Shown here one piece after another: positions 9,496-18,826 of a stretch of 50,371 nt of DNA. The stretch is from Candidatus Saccharimonadota bacterium. GTDB lineage: Bacteria > Patescibacteriota > Saccharimonadia > Saccharimonadales > EFPC-124. Within the stretch, counting starts at the first letter, position 1. Each line of letters opens with the position of its first letter. The translations under genes were made by a program, and so were the position numbers. Location of the stretch: assembly GCA_029288315.1 (NCBI GenBank), contig JARIHL010000083.1, positions 1 to 50,371 of the forward strand, in the 5' to 3' direction. Under the pieces are notes generated by a model. It made no database searches. It was not told the DNA's origin and worked only from the letters and a program-made list of their open reading frames with translations.

Positions 9496-10831
9496 GAGTC
9501 AATGGCAATCTTATAATAAACTCGGTGTGATCGCTCCGCGCATTCAAGATGATAGCGCCGCCAAATTGTGTTTCTATTGTTTGTTTGGCAATAAATAAAC
9601 CAATGCCGAGTCCTGCTCTTTTCGTACCATGGAATGGCCTAAAGAGATATTTGCGCTGGTTTTTAGCAATGCCTTTTCCCCAATCACCAATTTTTATAAT
9701 GATCTGCTTATCATTTCGTTGGAGTGTGATAATAACTTGTCGGGCTTTCCGGGCAGAACGAGGAGCAGTAGGCTCTGGGCCATAAGCATCGATGGCATTA
9801 TTCATAATAATAGCGATCACTTGGCTTAGACTATCAGGGTCCCCTTGATACTTCCATATGGTTGCTGGTGCCTCCCAAATAATGGTCACCTGAGCTTTTG
9901 CAGCCTTGGCCTGAAGAAAGGCAACGACTTCATCAATCTTTCTTGCGAGCGTAAAAGTTTGGGTTTGTGTGCCACCATGGAGTCGTTCGCGCGTACTATG
10001 AACAACACCTTCCAGGTATCTGATAATCTCTTGAGCGCGAGTGACAGCTTTAGAGTGGGCTTTGCTTTTCAGATCTTCAATTTCTAGAGTAAGCGCAGTT
10101 AAGTGGTTGGCCAGATCATGTAATAACGTGACACCAAGTTGGCCGAGCTCTGCGAAACGATACATTTGCTGCATTTCTTTTAATTGAGCTTGGCGTAATT
10201 CTGCAGTGCGCTGCTTGACCTGCAGTTTTAAAGTGGCTTTTTGTTGCAGTAAAGCTTCTTCAGCCTGTTTGGCTTGAGCGAACGATTGTTCAATTTCACG
10301 GTTATACAACCACGATATAAGAGCTAACATACTAAACACGACACAATAAGCGAGCGCATCTCCATAACTCGGTATAGTATTTGTCCAGGAAATATCTGGC
10401 GTATGCCAATGCAATGTACTGACTGTCTGTATGCTTATAAGTATTGACCCCGAAGCTATAGCGGCAAAAAGTGAATGTTTTCCCGTTAGCACTATGCCCG
10501 CCAACACAATGACCAATCCGAAGATAAGCAGTCCGATTGGTGTATTAATCCCCCACACCCACACAATGCCAGTTGCAAGCAATACATAAAATAGAACGAG
10601 CAAATAAGCCATCGCCACATAACGATTAAACTGTGCAAGCAAATGAACGACGGCAATATATAGAAGCGCAATTCCACATACGATAAGTGAGAGTAAAGCT
10701 TGCGCTTGAGGATTTAGGCTAACGTTTATCCAGAGTAATAGGGCGATGACCACTATGGCTGAATAAGTTCCAATGAGTACTACCTTGCATATGAGTTTGC
10801 TGTTACGAAGTTTGGATGGCGGTTGCCTCAT
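9485..10831 (-). CDS. Membrane sensor histidine kinase
   Basis: Six or more TM segments, coiled coil, GQLGVTLLHDLANHLTALTLEIEDL (H-box-like), HATPase motifs NNAIDAYGPE, GDWGKGI, GLGIGLFIAKQTIE. Confidence 0.88.
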   Translation of the reverse strand: MRQPPSKLRNSKLICKVVLIGTYSAIVVIALLLWINVSLNPQAQALLSLIVCGIALLYIAVVHLLAQFNRYVAMAYLLVLFYVLLATGIVWVWGINTPIGLLIFGLVIVLAGIVLTGKHSLFAAIASGSILISIQTVSTLHWHTPDISWTNTIPSYGDALAYCVVFSMLALISWLYNREIEQSFAQAKQAEEALLQQKATLKLQVKQRTAELRQAQLKEMQQMYRFAELGQLGVTLLHDLANHLTALTLEIEDLKSKAHSKAVTRAQEIIRYLEGVVHSTRERLHGGTQTQTFTLARKIDEVVAFLQAKAAKAQVTIIWEAPATIWKYQGDPDSLSQVIAIIMNNAIDAYGPEPTAPRSARKARQVIITLQRNDKQIIIKIGDWGKGIAKNQRKYLFRPFHGTKRAGLGIGLFIAKQTIETQFGGAIILNARSDHTEFIIRLPLTHEK

Positions 10832-11030
10832 ATATAGTAAAGCTCCCTATTATGAAGTGGCGGTATAGTAAAGAACAAAAATGCCTACTGGCCTCATTTG
10901 TAAGATATGAATAACCAGGGCACGCCAAGCATCAGGCCTTTGTTGAGGCTCGATTTGACGATTTTTGGCTGACGTGCTTTCTTGTTGGTAAGAATAGTAA
11001 ATATAACTTGCTCCATATACCTCCTCATCT

Positions 11031-11705
11031 TTATAATGTATCGTCTACCATATAGCCGATACCATAAGCCGTTTTTATTAATGATTTTCCAAAAGGCCGG
11101 TCAATCTTGTCACGCAAATGTTTTATGTGAACATCGACAGTGTTATTCCATCCTTCGGTACCAGCCTCCCATACGTGGTCGAGTATCATCGATCTTGTTA
11201 ATGTTCGGCCATGGTTTGTGAGCAAATATTCGAGAATATCGAATTCTTTACGCCGCAGCGCAATAGTGACGCCTGAGCGCCACACTTTGCGCCGGGTGAT
11301 ATTCATCGTTAGGTCATGCACTTTAATTATTTTTTCTTCGCTTACTTCATGAGAACGACGTAATAAAGCTGCTATGCGTGCTTTCAAGACCTCGCTATTG
11401 AAGGGCTTGGTAACATAATCGTCAGCACCGCAATTAAGCAGTTGTGCGGAGATGGCAGGATCTTTTTGAACCGTCAAAATTAAGATGGGTGCTTTTACAT
11501 TTGAACTGCGCAGTAGACGACAAACTTCAAGGCCATTCATATCAGGTAAGTTAAGGTCAAGCAAAATAAGACTATAGTGAACTGAGCAGGCTTTTTCGAT
11601 GCCCTCGTAGCCGTTGGGTGCTGTATCGACGATATAGGTGTTACTGAGGTGTTTTTTAACGCCCTCCATGAGTAACCGATTATCGTCAATGCATAAAACC
11701 TTCAT
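11031..11705 (-). CDS. OmpR/PhoB-family response regulator
   Basis: MKVLCIDDNRLLMEGV...LILLDLNLPDMNGLEVCR...YVTKPF...LRRKEFDILEYLLTNHGRTLTRSMILDHVWEAGTEGWNNTVDVHIKHLRDKID. Confidence 0.95.
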   Translation of the reverse strand: MKVLCIDDNRLLMEGVKKHLSNTYIVDTAPNGYEGIEKACSVHYSLILLDLNLPDMNGLEVCRLLRSSNVKAPILILTVQKDPAISAQLLNCGADDYVTKPFNSEVLKARIAALLRRSHEVSEEKIIKVHDLTMNITRRKVWRSGVTIALRRKEFDILEYLLTNHGRTLTRSMILDHVWEAGTEGWNNTVDVHIKHLRDKIDRPFGKSLIKTAYGIGYMVDDTL

Positions 11706-11770
11706 AATAATAAAACTACCTTGCTAATAGCAAGCATACAGCGAGATTATTAACAAAACATTAAATAATT

Positions 11771-11880
11771 AAAAGTTGCACCTACGGAAAGTGTACTCTT
11801 CACCTAGGAAGCTCAATCTTCCGGGGAATGCAACGAGCTCTTTGCGAGCGGAGTCAAGATCAAATGCACTTCTGTAGGCC
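11771..11880 (-). repeat. R1 hairpin element, copy d (core on minus strand, imperfect arms)
   Basis: Reverse complement contains GACTCCGCTCGCAAAGAGCTCGTTGCATTCCCCGGAAGATTGAGCTTCC, matching the R1 core. Outer arms CCTACAGAAGTGCA / revcomp CCTACGGAAAGTGTA are imperfectly paired. Confidence 0.7.
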
Positions 11881-12005
11881 TACTATCGCAGGGGTTACTC
11901 ACAAAACTCAACAAAGAGTAATAAGTTCATACAAAGTTAATACCACATCCGTATACTTAGACTCATCAAAGCAAAAGCTCATTTTAAAGCCAAGAAGGGT
12001 GCTCT

Positions 12006-12449
12006 ATGAAAAAAATAGTTGTAGGATTAGTGGTCGGTATGTTAGTTGCAGTTGGTAATGTGGGAAATCATGTCAGCGCATTAGCCGCTCAGACTGATGT
12101 GACAGGTGTGATAACGGAACGTCAAGTCGCCGTGGCGGGAGCTCTGGTGACGGTAGTCTGCGGTGGTGCCACACAAAGAGATATAACTGATGGCAGTGGT
12201 TCATATCTCGTAGCCTTCCAGACGGCACAGTGTCCATTTGGCAGTACGGTTAAGGTAACTGCTCAAAAAGATGGTAAAAGTGGTGTTGCAAGCGACACTG
12301 TGCGAGGTGTCACAACTAAACTGAATCTGGCGATTGTGAATGTTTCGATTCCTGAGTATGGCATGATTGGAACATTGCTCGCTGGTGTTGCAGGGTTTGG
12401 TTTCATTGCTTACCAGCGTCGTCGCCACAAACAAGAATTACAATTCTAA
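12006..12449 (+). CDS. Small secreted protein with Ig-like/CarboxypepD_reg-like domain and PEYG-type C-terminal sorting signal
   Basis: N-terminal signal MKKIVVGLVVGMLVAVGNVGNHVSALAAQ. C-terminus VSIPEYGMIGTLLAGVAGFGFIAYQRRRHKQELQF has a PEYG motif, TM helix and basic cluster, typical of exosortase/archaeosortase substrates. Confidence 0.85.
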   Translation: MKKIVVGLVVGMLVAVGNVGNHVSALAAQTDVTGVITERQVAVAGALVTVVCGGATQRDITDGSGSYLVAFQTAQCPFGSTVKVTAQKDGKSGVASDTVRGVTTKLNLAIVNVSIPEYGMIGTLLAGVAGFGFIAYQRRRHKQELQF

Positions 12450-12468
12450 ATTTGCCGTAAAACACTGC

Positions 12469-13416
12469 ATGAATCCATCTAAAACTATCACTCCCCTCTT
12501 ATGGCGGGTGATAGTTTTTGCTTGCTTGTTTATTATTATTTCGGGCGTTCTTGGGGTGCAAATTATTAGTGGCGGTATTTTATTCCGTGATGGTTTTATG
12601 CTTTATGGGGGCATCGGTAAGGCAGCTATCTTTGCGCTTATAGCCTTTGTATTGCTCACACGACATACGGTATTATCGCTGAAATTGCAAGCGTGGCATC
12701 CAGCTTATTTGAGTTGGATTCTGGCATCACTTGGGGCGTGCATCCTTGCTTGGTTGAGCATTAACTCACTCCTTGCCGGTGAACGAACACTATCGATAAT
12801 GATAACTGCGCATGGCAGCTTAGTGCTCAGCATTATTTTTGCGGCCATTGGCTGTATAGGGTTAAAAAATATTTGGATCGTATGGCAACGATATAGCCGT
12901 GAAATTGTAGGCTCGATTATCCTTGCTTTGTTTTTCTATCTTTTCTTGATAGTCGTCTATGCCTTGTGGCAACCGTTGGCGTCAGTAGTATTGTTTTCGG
13001 TCAGCTGGCTGCTGCATCTAACTGGCCTTATAGCTACTATTGTACCGCCGCACACGTTGCTATTTGATAAGTTTGGCATTACCATTGCCCAATATTGTTC
13101 AGGTATTGAATCAATCGCGCTTTTTACTGGACTATATGCAATCGTTGGTTTGCTTGATTGGAAACGTTTTCATAAACGACGCTATTTTGCATTGTTCCCG
13201 CTGGCGTTAGTGGTACTTTTTGGGTTGAACATTCTGCGAGTTTATAGTCTGATTTTAGCTGGCTATTATATTAATCCCGACATTGCTTTTAGCCTGTTCC
13301 ATACCTATGCTGGCCTGATCTTCTTTGTTCTGTATAGTGCAGTATTTTGGGTAATAATGTATAAACATTTACTTATTAAGAACGAAGGAGCACATAATAA
13401 AACTCATGAAAAATAA
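12469..13416 (+). CDS. Exosortase/archaeosortase-family transpeptidase-like membrane protein
   Basis: QYCSGIESIALFTGLYAIV (Cys), LFGLNILRVYSLIL (Arg), FHTYAGLIFFVLYSAVFWVI (His): conserved Cys/Arg/His motifs in a multi-TM protein. Start placed at ATG 12469, in frame in ORF 12367-13416. Confidence 0.9.
   Translation: MNPSKTITPLLWRVIVFACLFIIISGVLGVQIISGGILFRDGFMLYGGIGKAAIFALIAFVLLTRHTVLSLKLQAWHPAYLSWILASLGACILAWLSINSLLAGERTLSIMITAHGSLVLSIIFAAIGCIGLKNIWIVWQRYSREIVGSIILALFFYLFLIVVYALWQPLASVVLFSVSWLLHLTGLIATIVPPHTLLFDKFGITIAQYCSGIESIALFTGLYAIVGLLDWKRFHKRRYFALFPLALVVLFGLNILRVYSLILAGYYINPDIAFSLFHTYAGLIFFVLYSAVFWVIMYKHLLIKNEGAHNKTHEK
12481..12519 (+). terminator. Terminator-like hairpin inside the 5' end of the exosortase CDS
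   Basis: AAAACTATCAC (12481-12491) / GTGATAGTTTT (12508-12518) plus inner CCC/GGG pairing, ending in a T run. Confidence 0.65.
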
Positions 13417-14683
13417 ACGTCAACCGCCAAAACAGATTATTATTTCGCATGTCTACTCCAGCGACAATAAAGGTGATGCCGCATTAACAAGCGTGTTAAT
13501 CCAAGACTTGGTTCGTACGTTTAAGGGCGCAAAAATAACAATATTAAAGTTTGAGTCGGTAAAAGAAGGTGCTGTATTTGAAGGGGTGCCAGAAAAACCA
13601 AGCTTTATGTATTATGTGGTCAACAAATATCATCACCCATTAACTAAACTGATGTACGCGTTGTATATGATCGGTGTCACGCTTTTGTGGGCGCTTTGCT
13701 TTCGGTATACTGGCAAACGCTTGTATGTGCCTCGGCATTTGCGTGAGATAACGAATGTATACGAACAAGCTGATTTAATTGTTCCTGTTGGTGGCGGTTA
13801 TATCCGGAGCCGGGCAGGTTTAGTTAATCGTTTTAATATTCCACTGCTTCTCCATCCGCTACTGTTTGGTTATTTGCTTCGTAAGCCAACCGTTCTTTAT
13901 GCACAATCGGTTGGCCCTTTTCAAAATAAATTTGAGCAGAGACTTGTTACTTTTGTGTTAAAACGCATGGCCTTGGTTCTGTTGCGTGAAGATACCTCGC
14001 TTGCTTTACTGAAAAGTTTGGGGGTGACTGACAATATTAAACGAGCTATTGACTCTGGTTTTTTGCTCAAAGGCACTCATGCATTAGATATTCGCAAGGC
14101 CTATCAGATCCCGGCTGATACGTTACTCATTGGTGTTACGGTTCGAGCATGGCTCAGTGGTTCTAGGCAGAGAGATTACGAAAAAGCGGTGGCTGAAGCT
14201 TTGGATACGGTCATTAAAACGGTGGCAGCACATGTCATTTTTATCCCCCAAGTCACTGCCACGAAAGGTGACGATGACCGCCTAGTAAGCATACGAGTGC
14301 ATCAGCTCATGCATCACTCGGCTGCGGCAACTGTGGTGCAAGATACGCCCGATCATCACCAGATTAAAGCTATGTATGACCAGCTTGATATACTATTAGG
14401 CACTCGGTTTCATTCGGTTATCTTCTCGCTCACCTCACATGTGCCGGTGGTCGCTATTGAATACGAGCATAAAACCAGCGGAATTATGCGTGATCTACAA
14501 TTGGAAAAATGGGTGATTAAAATTGAAGACGTAACAGCCTCTCATTTGAGCGCCTTGCTTCTCAAGCTCATACGAGAACAAGCATCATATCGTATGGATC
14601 TTCGCCGCCGCGTGCCACCATATGTTCGTCAAGCACATGAAACGGTAAATTTATTAGCCAAGGCCTACCAGAATTTTGATTGA
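13406..14683 (+). CDS. Polysaccharide pyruvyl transferase family protein (CsaB-like)
   Basis: ISHVYSSDNKGDAALTSVLIQDL..., VPVGGGYIRSR, YAQSVGPFQNKFEQRLV, LREDTSLALLKSLGV, LLGTRFHSVIFSLTSHVPVVAIEYEHKTSGIM. Confidence 0.9.
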   Translation: MKNKRQPPKQIIISHVYSSDNKGDAALTSVLIQDLVRTFKGAKITILKFESVKEGAVFEGVPEKPSFMYYVVNKYHHPLTKLMYALYMIGVTLLWALCFRYTGKRLYVPRHLREITNVYEQADLIVPVGGGYIRSRAGLVNRFNIPLLLHPLLFGYLLRKPTVLYAQSVGPFQNKFEQRLVTFVLKRMALVLLREDTSLALLKSLGVTDNIKRAIDSGFLLKGTHALDIRKAYQIPADTLLIGVTVRAWLSGSRQRDYEKAVAEALDTVIKTVAAHVIFIPQVTATKGDDDRLVSIRVHQLMHHSAAATVVQDTPDHHQIKAMYDQLDILLGTRFHSVIFSLTSHVPVVAIEYEHKTSGIMRDLQLEKWVIKIEDVTASHLSALLLKLIREQASYRMDLRRRVPPYVRQAHETVNLLAKAYQNFD

Positions 14684-14716
14684 TACGTCCCATGACACCC
14701 ACTTTTTAGATGTATC

Positions 14717-16741
14717 TTAAGCAATTATTGAATAATCAAAGTTTAGGATCAACCCCCCTCGCAGTGCGCTTCGGGTCGAAACCGTAAAGCTTGTGGTACT
14801 TCGTGCAGACACATACAGATCACCGGAAATAGCTGAGTGGTCGGCTAATGTAATAAACAGCGGCACAGCAGCATATGGCCGTGAGAAAGTTATGGTGGCA
14901 ATCGTGCCAGGTGCGGTTGGTGATGGGCGGACAGCGGCGGTGATATTGCCGGCTATATCGCGCACCTGCACACGGGGGTTAGCATAACTGACTTGCTCGC
15001 CAGCCGTGACTTTGGGCGGTGTGCCCACTGCGAGCGGACGCCCATTAGAATCAATAGCAAGACCCTGAATATTGTACGTTTCATCCTGAAATTCCATCAA
15101 TCGCAGCGTTGAAGTGCCCGTAGGTCTCACAATCGTCAAACCGCGATCCCCTTCAACCGCTGGCCGGATGAGCATAGCGATATTCGCGGTCGGCGTGGCG
15201 TTGATGCCTACGTAGCCTTTGCTGCCATCTATCTGAAACTTATTTGCCGCAAACCGTGCCGAGCCAGTACTGCCAACGATGCGCCATTTTTCAGTTGTAT
15301 AGTTATCTGAAAAACCCACCGTATCCACACCATTGAGCGTGTGCAAGGCGGGCCGTGTGGTATTATTGTCGATTTTTACCAAGTCTTTACTGGTTGTATT
15401 ATTAACAATTCTAAAAGAACCCGTGCTATCAAGTGGAACGCCAATACCACTGCTCGGGCTCGAGAGCATGACGACAGCCGCATCGCCTATAACGGTTTTG
15501 CCACGATTACTGACATTGCAAGACAGAATGACATCAAAGGCTTCGGGCTCAACTACCACAGCGGCTTCTACCGGGTCTTGCGATGGATAGTAGGTGCTAA
15601 GCTTGTAATACATATGCGGCCCACTGCGTACAATATGCGCGAGTGAATTGGCAATATTTACCTCAGTCCCCCATTGCACATAAACATCAGTCATAAAAAT
15701 ATGCGACCCGTGGTCTTCGATGGCATCCAGGGGTTTCACTTGATCGGGCTCGACCGCCATAACGGCGATATAGAGTTGATTGACAAATATCAGAGTGCTA
15801 CCTGGCATGATCTGGAAAGCGGGGCCCGCTGCGTGACGACTCTCCATTTTGCAGGATACAAAAAAGAAGCCGTTCAGGAGATGTGATGACCCATTCGCCC
15901 CGCCGTCAAGCCGTACCGCTCCATTACGCCAGCTCTCCCAGCGACAGCCGAGGAAGTGGATTTGATTAGTATTATCTTCACCATAGCCGAATTCGCCGGC
16001 TGGCATACTATTGCGGAAAAGCGCTGATGGCTGATCATTATTACCACAGTTTTCCCAACTACAGTTGTAAAACCGAGTATCCCAGACTTCTACAAAGTCA
16101 AGCGCCGCGCCGTCACAGTGTACAAAGCTAACATCCCTGTATACGAAATTGTCAGCAAAATAAGACCGTAGCAGGGTGCCAGGTTTGTAGTTGCCGATCA
16201 GCATAATATTGGTGACCGAGCAAAATTTAAGATGGCCATTTAGTGAGGCCGTACCACTAAAGTCAAGCAATGGGTCAGTGCCACTATGACGAACTAGTCG
16301 CGTGCCAAAGCGCGCTTCGCCCGTAATGGTGGTGCCATGTTTTTTAATCTTTAAGCCCCGCACTGGGTAGGTACCACGAGGGATCTCTACGACTCCTCCA
16401 TTTTCGATGCTGTCAATCGCCGCCTGAATCGCCACTGTATCATCAGTTACGCCATCGCCTTTGGCACCAAAATCGGTCACGTTGATACGCAATCGGGTGG
16501 TAGCCCGCGCTACTTCACTGGGATTTTTCCAGACTAAGCGGCTATCTTCGTTGGTGAGTACAAGATTTGTGATATTCTGGGTTGTCGGATTTTTGACATC
16601 TAAATCCCATAGCGTTACCGAATGCGGTGGTATACTCTCCACTCGTTGCGATCCGTCATCGTTGTGTGCCACCAATAAGTACTCATTTAATATACTCGCC
16701 CAGGCGTCGACGTCACCACCAGGCTCAGGCAATCGTGCCAC
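14717..16741 (-). CDS. Pectate-lyase-superfamily (beta-helix) surface/tailspike-like protein, paralog A
   Basis: MARLPEPGGDVDAWASILNEYLLVAHNDDGSQR; INVTDFGAKGDGVTDDTVAIQAAIDSIENGGVVEIPRGTYPVRGLKI; conserved C-terminus TFSRPYAAVPLFI...STRSALRGGLILNFDYSIIA. Confidence 0.9.
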   Translation of the reverse strand: MARLPEPGGDVDAWASILNEYLLVAHNDDGSQRVESIPPHSVTLWDLDVKNPTTQNITNLVLTNEDSRLVWKNPSEVARATTRLRINVTDFGAKGDGVTDDTVAIQAAIDSIENGGVVEIPRGTYPVRGLKIKKHGTTITGEARFGTRLVRHSGTDPLLDFSGTASLNGHLKFCSVTNIMLIGNYKPGTLLRSYFADNFVYRDVSFVHCDGAALDFVEVWDTRFYNCSWENCGNNDQPSALFRNSMPAGEFGYGEDNTNQIHFLGCRWESWRNGAVRLDGGANGSSHLLNGFFFVSCKMESRHAAGPAFQIMPGSTLIFVNQLYIAVMAVEPDQVKPLDAIEDHGSHIFMTDVYVQWGTEVNIANSLAHIVRSGPHMYYKLSTYYPSQDPVEAAVVVEPEAFDVILSCNVSNRGKTVIGDAAVVMLSSPSSGIGVPLDSTGSFRIVNNTTSKDLVKIDNNTTRPALHTLNGVDTVGFSDNYTTEKWRIVGSTGSARFAANKFQIDGSKGYVGINATPTANIAMLIRPAVEGDRGLTIVRPTGTSTLRLMEFQDETYNIQGLAIDSNGRPLAVGTPPKVTAGEQVSYANPRVQVRDIAGNITAAVRPSPTAPGTIATITFSRPYAAVPLFITLADHSAISGDLYVSARSTTSFTVSTRSALRGGLILNFDYSIIA

Positions 16742-16778
16742 TACTATCCCCTTTGTTCATTAGATTTTGTTGAAGTTA

Positions 16779-18800
16779 CTACGCTGTTACGGTGTAGTCA
16801 AAATTAAGTAGAGAGCCGCCGCGCAATGCGCTGCGAGTCGAAATAGTAAAGCCACTAGTGCCCCGCTGCGAGACATACAGATCGCCCACAGGAAGCGAGT
16901 GGTCATGGATAGCAATGGCAATGGGCACACTGGCGTAAGGCCGAGAGAAGGTCACGCTTGCTATAGTGCCTGCTGCAGTAGGGCTAGACCGAACGGCAGC
17001 CGTAATATTACCGGCGATGTCACGTACTTGTATGCCAGGGTTGGCATAGCTAACTTGCTCGCCTGGCGTTATCTCTGGTGGCGTACCGACCGCTACTGGG
17101 CGGCCGTTGGCGTCAAAAGCTTGGCCTTGGATATGATTTTTCTCATCTTGAAATTCTAGTAAGCGCTCGGTGGCGGTCTGCGACGGCCGGACGATTGTTA
17201 GCCCCCGATCGCTTTCGTCTGCCCGGATAAGCAGCGCGACACCAGTGAAAGGATCGGTATTAATCCCGACATATCCTTTCGTGCCCTCTACTTGAAATTT
17301 GCCAGATGCAAACCGCGCAGACCCATTAGCACCAACTACACGCCATTTCTCGGTCACATAATCGTCTGAAAAGCCCACAATATCAACACTGTTGAGTGTG
17401 TGAAGAGCCGGTCGTGTTGCGTTATTATCGATCTTTATTAAGTCTTTGCCAGTGGGGCTGGAGACGACACGAAAAGCACCTGTGTTTTCCAGTGGTATTG
17501 CTGTGCCAAGACGAGGGCTTGAAATCATGACTGATGCTACATCGCCTTTAAGTATTTTGCCGCGATTGCTGACCGTGCATGACACGATAACGTCGTCGGC
17601 TTCTGGCTCAGCTACGATCGCGGCCTCAACCGGATCACTCGTGGGGTAAAAAGTACTGAGTTTGTAATACATATGCGGTCCGCTGCGATAGATATGCGCT
17701 ACTGAATTGGCAATATTCACCTCACTCCCCCACTGCACATAGACATCAGTCATAAAAATATGCGAGCCGCGATCCTCGATAGCATCTAATGGTTTGGCCA
17801 AATCAGGTTCAGCTGCCATTATGGCGATGTAAAGCTGCGTGACGAAGATAATGGTGCTACCTTCCATGATTTGAAAGGCGGGCCCAGCGGCATAGCGAGT
17901 TTCCATTTTGCAGGTGCTAAAGAATATACCATTGAGCAGGCTTTTTGAGCCGTGGGCAGCACCGTCAATTTTGACTGCTCCATTACGCCAACTCTCCCAG
18001 CGGCACGAGATGAAATGAACTTGGTTGGTGTTATCGTCGCTAAAGCCAAATTCACCCTTAGACATACTGTTGCGAAGCAGTACCGCGGGCTTATCGTGCG
18101 TACCACAATTCTCCCATATACACAGGGTAAAACGAGTGTCCCAAACCTCTATAAAATCGGTCGCGACGTCGTTGCAGAAGGAAAAATGAACCTCGCGGTA
18201 ACTACAGGTATCGGCGTAATACGATCGCACCAAGACCCCTGCTTTTTTGCCCCCATCAAGCGTTATGCTGGCAATGGTGCAATAGCGTATATGATCACTC
18301 ATAGTGCCCTTGCCGCTGAGGTCGATAAGCGGCTCAGTACCGCTTAGCCTGACTAAGCGCGTACCCCAGCGGGAATCGCCGGTCAACAAAATACCATTTT
18401 TTCTGATCTTAAGGCCGCGGATCATATAAGTGCCGCGTGGTATTGCTACAACGCCGCCATTCTGGGCAAAATCGATTGCCTTTTGAATGGCCTCAGTATC
18501 GTCAGTCACGCCATCACCTTTGGCGCCGAAGTCAATGACGTTAATTTGCAGCCTAGTCATGGCTCGGAGTAATTCGCGGGGCTTCTTCCAGACGAGTTTA
18601 GAATCTTCGTTCGTTAAGATTAAATTGGTGAGTGACTGATCAGCCGGATTTTTAACGGCGAGGTCATGCAGTTCTACCGAGTGCGGCGGTATGCTTTCTA
18701 CCCGTTGCGACCCGTCATCGTTGTGTGCCACAAGTAAATACTCATTGAGTATCTCGGCCCAGGCGTTGACATCGCCACCAGGTTCAGGCAATCGTGCCAC
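16779..18800 (-). CDS. Pectate-lyase-superfamily paralog B
   Basis: Same architecture as paralog A: MARLPEPGGDVNAWAEILNEYLLVAHND...; DFGAKGDGVTDDTEAIQKAID; shared central block PLDAIEDRGSHIFMTDVYVQWG. Confidence 0.9.
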   Translation of the reverse strand: MARLPEPGGDVNAWAEILNEYLLVAHNDDGSQRVESIPPHSVELHDLAVKNPADQSLTNLILTNEDSKLVWKKPRELLRAMTRLQINVIDFGAKGDGVTDDTEAIQKAIDFAQNGGVVAIPRGTYMIRGLKIRKNGILLTGDSRWGTRLVRLSGTEPLIDLSGKGTMSDHIRYCTIASITLDGGKKAGVLVRSYYADTCSYREVHFSFCNDVATDFIEVWDTRFTLCIWENCGTHDKPAVLLRNSMSKGEFGFSDDNTNQVHFISCRWESWRNGAVKIDGAAHGSKSLLNGIFFSTCKMETRYAAGPAFQIMEGSTIIFVTQLYIAIMAAEPDLAKPLDAIEDRGSHIFMTDVYVQWGSEVNIANSVAHIYRSGPHMYYKLSTFYPTSDPVEAAIVAEPEADDVIVSCTVSNRGKILKGDVASVMISSPRLGTAIPLENTGAFRVVSSPTGKDLIKIDNNATRPALHTLNSVDIVGFSDDYVTEKWRVVGANGSARFASGKFQVEGTKGYVGINTDPFTGVALLIRADESDRGLTIVRPSQTATERLLEFQDEKNHIQGQAFDANGRPVAVGTPPEITPGEQVSYANPGIQVRDIAGNITAAVRSSPTAAGTIASVTFSRPYASVPIAIAIHDHSLPVGDLYVSQRGTSGFTISTRSALRGGSLLNFDYTVTA

Positions 18801-18826
18801 GAAATAGCTCCTTTCTTACTGCGGGG

